From Rhabdornis inornatus (taxonomy: Eukaryota > Chordata > Aves > Passeriformes > Rhabdornithidae), in assembly GCA_013397075.1 (NCBI GenBank), contig VWZS01002022.1, positions 558,001 through 622,000 of the forward strand: a stretch of 64,000 bases of DNA. Reading direction: 5' to 3'. Position numbers and translations under genes: made by a program. Of this stretch, positions 56,601 to 62,704 are shown in pieces. Under the pieces are notes generated by a model. It searched no databases. It had not been told where the DNA came from and was given only the letters and a program-made list of their open reading frames with translations. The first letter of the stretch is position 1. Each line of letters starts with the position of its first letter.

Positions 56601-58085
56601 TCGGGTGCCGACCATACCCGGTGCAGGGATGGAGAAAAACACGGTGCTTCCTCTCCACCACAAAGACTGAAGCCCTGCAAACACTGCCTGTGGAAACAAG
56701 AGTTCCTCTTCTCCATTGGAGACCGAAGCCATGCCTTCCCCATTTTCCTATTATGATTAATGGAAATCAGAGAGATTGGAAAAATTCTCGCTCAGCAGCT
56801 GGGCTGCAGGGGCAGAAGGGACCCTCATTCCCACTGCTGCTGTGGCTCACAGCCTTCACTGGCACGGGAAGCACCCGAAATGGCTCATTCCAAAGGATCT
56901 CTCTCCTCCCTAGTACAGGCTGAGCCCCCAACACCCAGCCTGCTGCAGACCGAGCCCTCTCCTCTACAGATGCAGCACCTCCGCGGAACTTTGGCTGGTT
57001 CTCCACACCAGCTGGGCAGAAGTCAGCAGAGGAAAAACAGCAAAGAGAGAGGAGAGCCAGCAAAAGCGTCCTTTCTTTATAAAAGCAGCACAAACAGGAT
57101 ATTCTTAACAAATACTGAGACAGTAAGCAAAATAAAACTGGTCTAAATTAGAGCGTGAGGCTGTGAGGAAGCCACACGGACCTTTGCCTGTGTGCCAGCC
57201 TGGCAGAGAGGCTCAAGGGCTACCTGCAGCCCCCACACCTCTTTTCACGGGTTCCTCTGTTGCTCAGCCTCTGGCAAAACACGGGGACACCGACTTTCCT
57301 GGAGCAGGAGGACAGGACAGGTACTGGATGAGCAAAGTCAAGGCTGTTTGGCTGTGGGACATGGGGGACCCCATCCCCAGAGCTGCCCCGGTCCACGGCA
57401 GTGAGCAGGCTGTGTGCACTGTGTGTCCCTGGGGCCACCAGCCTCCCCTGGGTGACAAGGCAGGGTCCAGCCCTAGGGGGTTTTTCCCTCCCCAGGCCAG
57501 GCTTCACCTTCTCAGGGGGTCCCAGGTGAAGGGCTGACACAGAGACAAGGCCACCAGCACGACACACACCCCGGGGCTCTGCACAGCAGGGATGGAGCTG
57601 GTCACACTTTCCAGCTGATGCCCCCCACCACTGCCCCCTTCCCAGCCGGAGCTTGGCAGACCCTCACCCTGCTCCCCTTGGGACCCAGCCAGCTCCCAGT
57701 CTCCAAGCACCACCGAGCCAGAGTTTCCCAAACCTGCTGTGCTCTGGAACACAGCACCTGCCCAGGGAGGGGGCTCAGCCAGCCAGGATCCCGCAGCCTC
57801 AGGCATGGAGAGAGTGCCCCGCGTCCTCCAGCCATGAACTGTTGGTGGCAGAAAGACACACTCAGGTGTCTCTTTACGGTGGGAAGGAGACTAGAGGTGG
57901 AGAAGGACTTGGGGTCTCCTAAAGCCCCCCCTCCCTTGCCCCGGTAGCCCTTACCTGGGCAGCGGCTTGCGGGCGGTGATACTGGCCACGATGATGCTCT
58001 CGGGTCGCGGCGTGGCCACGGCTTTGAAGGTGCCTCTCCAGAACTTCTCGAAGAGCTGCTTCTCGCCCTGCTGCACACCGGCCAT
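17366..58085 (-). CDS. SRRM4: SRRM4 (nSR100), serine/arginine repetitive matrix 4; full 13-exon coding span
   Basis: SRRM4 is a vertebrate neural SR-related splicing factor in the nucleus. It binds UGC-type motifs beside weak 3' splice sites and drives inclusion of neural microexons; this is family knowledge. Here 13 coding exons total 1800 nt, giving 599 aa against 611 aa in human. The start MAGVQQGEKQLFEKFWRGTF matches the conserved N terminus. A Lys-run region follows (about residues 105-170), then RS-rich blocks (about 170-250), a Ser/Asp-rich linker with a DSGNDTSSPPSTQTSS block (255-367), RS repeats (367-475), and the C-terminal eMIC region with RKRPIPYYRPSPSSS (about 500-540). Exon phases agree throughout, with no frameshift or internal stop. 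The protein ends in SLRR, close to the human terminus. HSPB8 lies downstream on the same strand, as in other vertebrates. Exon 2 is the most divergent part. I infer an intact functional ortholog. Confidence 0.96.
17607..18204 (-). other. SRRM4 intron 12, GC-AG type
   Basis: This 598-bp intron starts GCAAGG and ends CCCACAG. It interrupts the conserved eMIC coding region between residues 519 and 520. No other feature was seen inside it. Confidence 0.88.
18205..18339 (-). CDS. SRRM4: SRRM4 coding exon 12 (start of eMIC region; GC donor)
   Basis: This 135-nt phase 2-2 exon encodes residues 475-520. It ends RSYSPLRKRRRDSPSHLEAR then RIT, almost identical to human RSYSPMRKRRRDSPSHLEAR. The acceptor is GCCCTCCCCAG. 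The donor reads ACAAG|GCAAGG, a GC-type 5' splice site; the nearest GT is 13 nt further on and would break the frame. The residues here and at the start of exon 13 form the eMIC (enhancer of microexons) region. Confidence 0.94.
18340..19444 (-). other. SRRM4 intron 11
   Basis: This 1.1-kb intron has a GTACAG donor and a CCCCAG acceptor. It contains the tandem repeat at 19367-19440 next to its donor. I see nothing else supportable in it. Confidence 0.85.
19367..19440. repeat. Short tandem repeat, about 3.5 copies of a 19-22 bp unit
   Basis: Units starting AGTGGACAGTAAATACGCC, AGTAGACAGTAAATACCCCA and AGTGGACACTAAATACCCCA follow each other, and a partial fourth copy runs into the exon 11 donor region. 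Copies differ at a few positions, so the array is not brand new. Confidence 0.85.
19445..19555 (-). CDS. SRRM4: SRRM4 coding exon 11 (RS repeats)
   Basis: This 111-nt phase 2-2 exon encodes residues 438-475, including SRSPSYSSKSCKKSPGSRSS and RRSPSYSRYS, matching human SRSPSYSSKSGKRSPPSRSS and RRSPSYSRYS. The acceptor is CCTATCTCCAG and the donor is AGCAG|GTACAG. A tandem repeat of roughly 20-22 bp begins immediately inside the intron. Confidence 0.95.
19556..19805 (-). other. SRRM4 intron 10
   Basis: This is a 250-bp intron between two RS-rich exons, with a GTAAGG donor and a TCTCCAG acceptor. Nothing further was seen in it. Confidence 0.88.
19806..20018 (-). CDS. SRRM4: SRRM4 coding exon 10 (RS repeats)
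   Basis: This 213-nt phase 2-2 exon encodes residues 367-438, with SFVPSPAHSSPLRPGSRSES followed by RS-rich sequence ending KASPRYSRSRSCSLGK, matching human PRASPRYTRSRSTSSEK. The acceptor is ATATGTTCACAG and the donor is AAGAG|GTAAGG. The first ten residues are poorly conserved, so the acceptor is less certain than the donor. Confidence 0.92.
20019..21595 (-). other. SRRM4 intron 9
   Basis: This 1.6-kb GC-balanced intron has a GTCAGT donor and a TTCACAG acceptor. I saw no repeat, coding similarity or conserved-looking block in it. Confidence 0.85.
21596..21933 (-). CDS. SRRM4: SRRM4 coding exon 9 (Ser-rich linker)
   Basis: This 338-nt exon encodes residues 255-366 plus two bases. It starts ISQSGSSADLFTKT, like human ITGSGSAADLFTKT, and includes YDSGNDTSSPPSTQTSS, SSDSGNSF and ALENLSP, all recognisable in human SRRM4. 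The acceptor is GCTTTCAG and the donor is CGAAG|GTCAGT. It runs phase 0 to 2. Upstream lies an unusually long U-rich intronic tract. Confidence 0.96.
22040..22650. repeat. A-rich low-complexity tract (U/C-rich in SRRM4 sense)
   Basis: The stretch includes (GAAA)n-like sequence at 22055-22122 and long A-rich runs at 22280-22340, 22400-22480 and 22565-22640. In SRRM4 pre-mRNA it is a U/C-rich tract directly upstream of exon 9, with several CAG or TAG triplets that resemble 3' splice sites. Confidence 0.8.
22765..22780 (-). other. Candidate cryptic or poison 16-nt microexon in SRRM4 intron 8
   Basis: The sense strand shows a pyrimidine tract (GCTCTTCCTTTTTTCTTACA), an acceptor CTTAAG, sixteen bases GAGGAGTTCTTGATGG, and a donor GTAAGTGG. 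A branch-point-like CTAAT lies about 55 nt upstream and a TGC about 40 nt upstream. Spliced between exons 8 and 9 it would shift the frame and reach TGA within exon 9 after nine codons. This is a prediction only; no transcript is known to me. Confidence 0.4.
28608..28675. other. Long stem-loop (24 bp in two stems) in SRRM4 intron 8
   Basis: Perfect inverted arms CTTTTCCATTTGCTTCA (28616-28632) and TGAAGCAAATGGAAAAG (28648-28664) enclose a 15-nt loop. They are extended by an outer perfect 7-bp stem (TCCTGCA at 28608-28614 with TGCAGGA at 28669-28675) across a small 1/4 internal loop. It could be a pre-miRNA-like hairpin, a splicing-relevant RNA structure or a relic palindrome. The structure is read directly; its function is unknown. 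Confidence 0.8.
29934..29961. repeat. Poly(T)/poly(A) tract
   Basis: Twenty-two consecutive T residues (29940-29961) follow five T and one C. In SRRM4 sense this is a poly(A) run inside intron 8. No retrocopy is recognisable next to it. Confidence 0.9.
30216..30378 (-). CDS. SRRM4: SRRM4 coding exon 8
   Basis: This 163-nt exon encodes residues 200-254. It opens RHRARSREEGRKTRRRHS, like human RHRGRSPEEGQKSRRRHS, and closes YSFLSSKEV, where human has GYLSARGV. The acceptor is CTCCTGGAG and the donor is GTA|GTAAGT, a perfect U1 match. The exon runs from phase 2 to phase 0, so it is one of only two internal exons that cannot be skipped alone without a frameshift. Confidence 0.9.
30379..31360 (-). 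other. SRRM4 intron 7
   Basis: This is a 982-bp intron with a GTAACA donor and a CTGGAG acceptor. I see no other feature inside it. Confidence 0.85.
31361..31453 (-). CDS. SRRM4: SRRM4 coding exon 7 (RS-rich)
   Basis: This 93-nt phase 2-2 exon encodes residues 169-200, with RKSHRHRRCHSRSESSDSHS matching human RKSHRHRHHRCPSRSQSSES. The acceptor is TTTCTGCTTCTTGAAG and the donor is GAGCAG|GTAACA. It is dominated by Ser, Arg and His. Confidence 0.92.
31454..34067 (-). other. SRRM4 intron 6
   Basis: This 2.6-kb intron has a GTAAGT donor and a TTGAAG acceptor. It is mixed-composition sequence without recognised repeats or genes. Confidence 0.85.
34068..34118 (-). CDS. SRRM4: SRRM4 coding exon 6
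   Basis: This 51-nt phase 2-2 exon encodes residues 152-169 (SSSSPKSKRKEERKHKK), collinear with human SSSSPKSKRRDEKRHKKQ. The acceptor is TTTCTTATTTAG and the donor is AAACA|GTAAGT. The junction codon with exon 7 becomes CAC (His) where human has Gln. Confidence 0.93.
34119..34582 (-). other. SRRM4 intron 5
   Basis: This 464-bp intron separates microexon 5 from the 51-nt exon 6. Donor and acceptor are GTAAGA and TATTTAG. No other feature was seen. Confidence 0.87.
34583..34609 (-). CDS. SRRM4: SRRM4 coding exon 5, a 27-nt microexon
   Basis: This 27-nt phase 2-2 exon encodes residues 143-152 (RLSSKKRRHS), matching human SFSKKRRHS. The 3' splice site is TTTGTGTCTTGCAG and the 5' splice site is GCACAG|GTAAGA. 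Its size places it in the microexon class that SRRM4 itself controls. A TGC lies within the acceptor, and another lies about 35 nt upstream. The ORF is too short to see without splice-site reading. Confidence 0.9.
34610..36218 (-). other. SRRM4 intron 4
   Basis: This is a 1.6-kb intron upstream of the 27-nt microexon. Its 3' end is U-rich with TGC triplets close to the acceptor. Nothing else was seen. Confidence 0.86.
36219..36290 (-). CDS. SRRM4: SRRM4 coding exon 4 (Lys-rich)
   Basis: This 72-nt phase 2-2 exon encodes residues 119-143 and contains SYSPSPVKKKKKKSSKKRKR, nearly identical to human SYSPSPVKKKKKKSSKKHKR. The acceptor is CCCCTCAG and the donor is AACAG|GTATTT. It is the second consecutive short basic exon. 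Confidence 0.95.
36291..36696 (-). other. SRRM4 intron 3
   Basis: This is a 406-bp GC-rich intron between the two poly-Lys exons, with a GTGAGG donor and a CCTCAG acceptor. Confidence 0.88.
36697..36777 (-). CDS. SRRM4: SRRM4 coding exon 3 (Lys-rich)
   Basis: This 81-nt phase 2-2 exon encodes residues 92-119, including RGKKKKKKSGRKKRR, which matches the human RGKKKKKKSTRKKRR block. The acceptor is GTCCTCAG and the donor is GGAG|GTGAGG. The poly-Lys run is basic, nuclear-targeting in character, and precedes a second Lys run in exon 4. Confidence 0.93.
36778..38965 (-). other. SRRM4 intron 2
   Basis: This 2.2-kb intron has a GTGAGA donor and a GTCCTCAG acceptor. About 36930-37400 is markedly AT-rich with homeodomain-type TAATTA/ATTAAT strings and a perfect POU octamer ATTTGCAT at 37113-37120. 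A second AT-rich block lies at about 38320-38480. Confidence 0.82.
38966..39109 (-). CDS. SRRM4: SRRM4 coding exon 2
   Basis: This 144-nt phase 2-2 exon encodes residues 44-92. The acceptor follows a pyrimidine-rich tract ending CCCCGGCAG, and the donor is CGCAG|GTGAGA. Similarity to mammals is limited but collinear: PAEDRRPEKL aligns with human PAQDGPSEKL, and EPASTN with EPLGTN. This is the least conserved exon, so its exact acceptor is less certain than the others. An alternative GT lies 8 nt inside the donor (GTCACG) but is a poorer match. Confidence 0.82.
46277..46307. repeat. (CCAT)n microsatellite
   Basis: Almost eight perfect tandem CCAT units lie in SRRM4 intron 1. Confidence 0.95.
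48984..49009. repeat. Short GGGGAGCA-type tandem repeat
   Basis: Three copies of an 8-9 bp AGCAGGGGG unit occur in tandem in intron 1, and the local sequence is G-rich. Confidence 0.8.
53320..53760. promoter_or_regulatory. CpG-rich patch in SRRM4 intron 1
   Basis: CpG density rises well above the surrounding intron, peaking at about 53600-53720 (GGCCGGCCCCGCCGCCGCC). It lies about 4.5 kb downstream of the SRRM4 promoter. It may be an intronic enhancer or an alternative promoter; no exon with coding similarity follows. Confidence 0.4.
55950..56300. promoter_or_regulatory. Second CpG-rich patch in SRRM4 intron 1
   Basis: A dense cluster of CpG around 56050-56160 lies about 2 kb downstream of exon 1. 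It may be a shore of the promoter island or a separate element. Confidence 0.35.
57955..58085 (-). CDS. SRRM4: SRRM4 coding exon 1
   Basis: This exon encodes residues 1-43 plus two bases of codon 44, starting MAGVQQGEKQLFEKF and ending ARKPLP. Sequence near-identical to the mammalian N terminus fixes the start. The 5' splice site reads CCCAG|GTAAGG, so the exon ends in phase 2. The frame stays open for about 214 codons upstream of the ATG because the sequence is GC-rich, so the start is chosen by conservation and not by an upstream stop. It sits at the edge of a CpG-dense promoter. Confidence 0.95.
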
Positions 58086-58440
58086 GGCCCCCGGTCCCCC
58101 GGCCAGCCCCGGCCGGCCCCGCCGCTGTCCGCGGTGCTGAGCGCTACATCCCCCGCGCCGCCAGCCCCGGTCCGCAGCCCGGCCCGCTGCAGGGAGTGCG
58201 GCCCCGGCCGCCCCCGCCTCCCGTTTTGTGCCGGCGGGGCGGGCAGAGGGGCCGGACCCTCCGCCGTCCCTCCCCGGCACCGCCTCCGCCGCAGCTGCGC
58301 CCGGAGCGCCGGAGCCCAGCCCGGGGAGGGGGCGGCTCCGGGGGACCCGCTCGGGTCCTGCCCGCTCGCCCCCACCGGGTGGCTCCTGGGGGGGGTTCCA
58401 CCCCCTCGCAGCCCCCAGGACCGTCCGTGCGCCATCCCCA
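57955..58440 (-). promoter_or_regulatory. SRRM4: SRRM4 CpG-island promoter and 5' UTR
   Basis: CpG dinucleotides are very dense from exon 1 back to about 58430, with runs of GCC and CGG triplets, and no TATA box is apparent. This is the typical form of a dispersed CpG-island promoter. The transcription start cannot be placed from sequence alone; I infer it lies within this interval. Confidence 0.7.
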
Positions 58441-60207
58441 TCATTTCCTTCCCCAGCTCGCTGCTGGATCGGGAGCACCGCTGCACTTTGCCCTTTGCGG
58501 GGCACAGACCCTCCAGGGCAGAGCGAGTCCCCGTCCCCCGCAGAGCCTGCAGCAGCCTTCGTGTTTGCCCAGTCCCAACCAGACACGAGTAAAGAAAGGG
58601 AGAAAGCAGCAGGAGGTCGTAGGGACCACTCTCTAACTCGTCCATATCGAGACCCGTATGGGACAGAGAATTTGANTGGAGCAGGCTGTTCCTTGGCTCC
58701 AGTGCAGTGGCAGGCTGGGAATCCCACAGTGGGGTCCCAACCAGCACAGAAAAGAATTCCTCACCTTCCAAGGCAGGATTTGACCCGCCAGGACCGGACG
58801 CGTGGGGAGGGAAGAAGAGCTGGGGCGGTGCAAGTGTAGCGCTGCGATTTCCCTCAGCCTCTGCGCTGAGGACAATAAAAACGTCTTTAGGAGAAAACGC
58901 TTCTTCTACCACATGCTTTGAAGCGCAAGTAAAAGCCGGTGACCTTGGATGAATGAGACTCTCTCTATTGTGCCTCAGAAACCCGCATGATACGTTTATG
59001 TAAGCGGCGGGGGGATAATGGAGCCAGGAACAATGGGCGGTGGGAGCCGGAGAAGGAGGAAAATCATGGGGAAACTTAATCGCTTCTTTGCGACAAATAA
59101 AACATTAGCAGAAGGCTCGTTCTGGTGCCGTTGTTTGCCAACTCCTCCTTCCCTGCTCCGTTTTGCCTCCTGCCCCCTCCGTGCCGCTGGTAGCCGGGGT
59201 CAGGAGCGGTGTCCCCGCTCCGAGAGCCGCAGCAGCGCTGGCACACGCGGGCTGGGCTTTGTGCGGGGGCCACGGGCGGCTGGAGATGGATGCTGGGGAA
59301 GCGGCAGCAGGGAGAGCGGGCACGGATCCAGCAGGGCTTATAGAAACACTGTCAGCTCTGCCAGACAATGCCTAAAAACCCGACAGGGAAGGACAGCGTT
59401 CGTGCACAGCGCAGAGATGCTCGCTGGGAGGCTGCTCCCCCCGGGAAAGCGCCCAAGGACGATGCTCGGGAAAGGCAGGCTCGGAGCTGCCGCTCTGCTC
59501 TAGCCCAGGGCACGCTGCACATGCCGTGGGCAGGAGATGTCAGAGCGGGGATCCGACAGGGACAGAGAAAGGGCAGAAGGAGCGGGAGAAAGGGCTTGAG
59601 AGGGCTGAAGCTGCCGCGCTGGGGAAGCACGGCTGGGGAGGGCACACACAGCAGCCCCAGGACAGGCAGCACTGGCGGGGCACTCTTCTGCAGTTGGGCA
59701 GGGACGGGGACTCGTTTTCCTCTGGCCCTTCCAGTCATTTCCACACAGCACAGGCTGTTCATTAGGAACCTGTTTCCCTTTCAGAGCACACCAAACTCAG
59801 TAAACAGAGATCAGGTGTAAGTACACACACCCCCCATCTTGCTCTGACTTGTTGGTGAATGACCCGAACGTGGGGTGAGGATCAGGCAGGAGCCCCACAG
59901 GCACTGTCAGCCCCAACCCTGCGCTGGTGCCTCATTAACCACACACCCTGCAAGGCATCACCATCCCCTGGGCATCGCAGGCTGAGCCCAAACACCCCCA
60001 GCTGCAACCAGCGACACTTCAGGGCATTTCACCCTCTTCCACCAGCAATCCCAGAATGGCTCTAATCGCCCTAAGATGAAGTCCCAAATAAAAGGAATAA
60101 TAAATGTTTGCACTATTAAATTAGCAGCACGGGTGGTGTGTGGGCAGGAGGAAGGCTGCGATCATTACCAGAGCCCTCTCTCCTGGCGTACCTTGTGGAG
60201 ACATCAG

Positions 60208-60231
60208 TGAGCCAATTAAGCAATTGGCTCA
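60208..60231. repeat. Perfect 10-bp inverted repeat
   Basis: TGAGCCAATT and AATTGGCTCA are separated by four bases. The arms contain inverted CCAAT pentamers, so it may be a paired protein-binding site. Confidence 0.85.
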
Positions 60232-61710
60232 GTTAACAGAGGCTCCCAGGAATAGACTTCCCTGCTACAGAATAACTGCGCAGTAATAAATTGTCTCATA
60301 AATAAACAGCCGGAGAAAGCATTACAAGATACCCAGAAAAAGCACTATATCATAAGCAGAAAGGATGCTGTGCACTTCTGGTGTGTCTATTAACCCACGG
60401 CATTGGCAACACGTCTCTGAACTGGGGCTGGTGGCCCTATGGGGGCTGTGGGACTGGTCCCATGGGGCTGGACATGGCCACAGCATCCCTGGAGCCCCCA
60501 CAGGTGCTGCCTGCCCTGTGGGACCACTGCTTGCCAGCAGCACAGGGCCCTCAGTTACTCACCCATGGGAGTGCCATAAATGCCAGCCCAGGTTATTTAC
60601 AGCTCCAGCTGTAACGTGGGGCTGTGCCAGGTTCAAATGTTTGCAATAAACTGTAGCAGAGTGAATGAGTCCTGGGATGGGAACAGGGAAACTGGGACTT
60701 AAAGGATAATTACACTTTTTCCTCTTAATCAGGACCTATTAATAACAGAAAATATAATAGTATAAAATAAAATATAAATCATACAAAATATAAAAACTGT
60801 CTTCCTTAAAGAGCTCTTCTTTCATTATTTGGGAGTTTTTTGAGTGACACAAAGGGCTTCCCCCCGTGCATGGGGGGCTGCAGACTGGGCTCTCCCCGAG
60901 GCTGCTGGCCCCCAGCTCTGTTTGCCACACCTGGCCCTGCAGCCCTACAACCCCCTGTACCCCCACAATTAAACACCCAAACCCCTCCTAAGCTCCCCTC
61001 AGCATCCAAACCCCCCTGGGAAATGTGAGAGGAACCCACTTGGCTCAGGGACAGAGGAACTCCAGGCACTCCTTCTCCTACCTCTTCCACGTTTAAATGG
61101 CCCCGTGCCCTCATCCCCTGCCACACAGAGACTTTGATTTTGAGGGTATGGAGAGAAGAGAGGAGTCCCTGCTCTGGTGAACACCCACTGTGGGCATTGG
61201 GCTGCTGTTGAGGAGGACAAGCCCAGGGCCAAGGGAAGCAGGGATCACCAGGAAGAAGCTGTGAGTGTGCAGGAGGTACCCCAAGGGAGGGAAAGGAGAA
61301 AATGTGTTTAGCTAGGATTAAGCTTTAATCTGTTCCCCCCTAGTAGAGAGAAGAAAGCTTGGCTTGTCCTGGAGCTGCACAAATATTTTTCTATAAATGT
61401 TGAGCGTTGGTTTTTTTGGTGTTTTTTCTTATTTGGCTTGTACCTGGTTGGAAGAGCCAGAGCCTTGTTTTGCTCAATCCACCCCATTCCCACCTCCACC
61501 CATTCCCCAGCCAAACAGGTTTACTGTGAGGGCAGAAAGTCAGTTATTATCTCTGGAAGTGTTCATTATCATCAAGAGTCCATAAACAGAGGCTGTGAGT
61601 GCCCCCTTCTCGTGGCACTCCAGAAGCACCTACCAATTATTCCCTCAGCTCAGCCAGCCCTGCCTGGCAGGAGGGGGGTCCTGCAAGGCTCTGCCTGCTT
61701 TGGGCAGGCA

Positions 61711-61730
61711 GGAGGAGGAGGAGGAGGAGG
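61711..61730. repeat. (GGA)n simple repeat
   Basis: About six GGA triplets occur in tandem. Confidence 0.9.
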
Positions 61731-62640
61731 GGTGATGCTCTGCTTTGGAAGCTGTGGGAGATGTGGATGGACACTGAACTGGTTTGGCCATGGATCTGTC
61801 CAGGGGATGCTCAGTGGGGCTGGATCCAAGCTGGTTTTCCCAAGAAAGGAGTGAGTGGGGGGTGGCCTGCAGGGTGAAGAAGGAACAACAGCCAGGGGAC
61901 AATGGGTACTGTGTGTCAGCCGTGAAAAAGCCCTCAGACAGTGGCTGCTGCAGCTGCTGCAGAATCTTTAGCCTGGTCAATGCAGAATCAAACTGTTGCA
62001 AGAGAGAATTAACCATCTTTCTAGGGACAAATACCTGTTTTATGGCCCTTTTCCCTGCAAGGCTCCTGGCTGACCCCTCAGCCCTGGGCAGAGCTCAGCA
62101 CCCAAGTGTCCCACTCTGCCTGTCCCCATATCCACGTGCATCCAAGGTCAAGGCACTTGCCAAAGGTCTTTTTTTTTTTTTTACTCCTTCCTTTCTCCAC
62201 CCACAGAAAAGCCATTTCCACCCACAGGAAACCCAGGAGTGCTCCTGGCCCCCTGGGCACAGGATGGTGGCAGCGACCGCCCTGTCCCCTCCTTCCATCA
62301 CCCTGCCCAAGTTTCTCAGGCAGTAAATAAGGGCAGTGGGAAGTGGAGTTGCAGCCTTCCCTGGAGAGCACCAAGGCTGTGGGCACTGGGGTGCATCCAC
62401 TGCCCACAAAGGCCACTTGTCCATCAGTGCCCAGCTCAGGAGTTTCAGGATGCTGGACCTGCTGTGAGGGGGCTGCTGGGGCTGATATTGGGGGGAGGAC
62501 CTGTGCTCCCCTCCATCAGCACTGGCTCCACTGTGCCTGTGCAGGGAAGAAGGAAATCTGTAGGGTTGGAGTGTGAAAAACCATGATGGGAGTGGGACCA
62601 GTGCAGGGTGGGACACCCCCAGCCAGCCCCTGGATCTCAG

Positions 62641-62704
62641 GATACCTCTCCATCATCTCCAGACGGACACTGGATGCCTCTCCATCATCTCCAGATGGAC
62701 ATCA
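62641..62704. repeat. 32-bp tandem duplication
   Basis: GATACCTCTCCATCATCTCC at 62641 is repeated as GATGCCTCTCCATCATCTCC at 62673, and both are followed by AGA(C/T)GGACA. Few differences suggest a fairly recent event. Confidence 0.85.

Larger units (their letters stand above)
39110..57954 (-). other. SRRM4 intron 1
   Basis: This 18.8-kb first intron has a GTAAGG donor and a CCCCGGCAG acceptor. No coding similarity was found inside it; open frames here are GC-driven. It holds AT-rich conserved-looking blocks at about 40620-40990, 41190-41430, 47410-47640 and 48120-48420, and CpG-rich patches at about 53320-53760 and 55950-56300. A CCAT microsatellite lies at 46277-46307 and one undetermined base at 41359. 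Confidence 0.82.

Noticed and set aside
57602..58912. 436-codon minus-strand open frame overlapping SRRM4 exon 1
   Set aside because: It is in a different frame from the conserved MAGVQQGEKQLF product and is explained by CpG-island composition.
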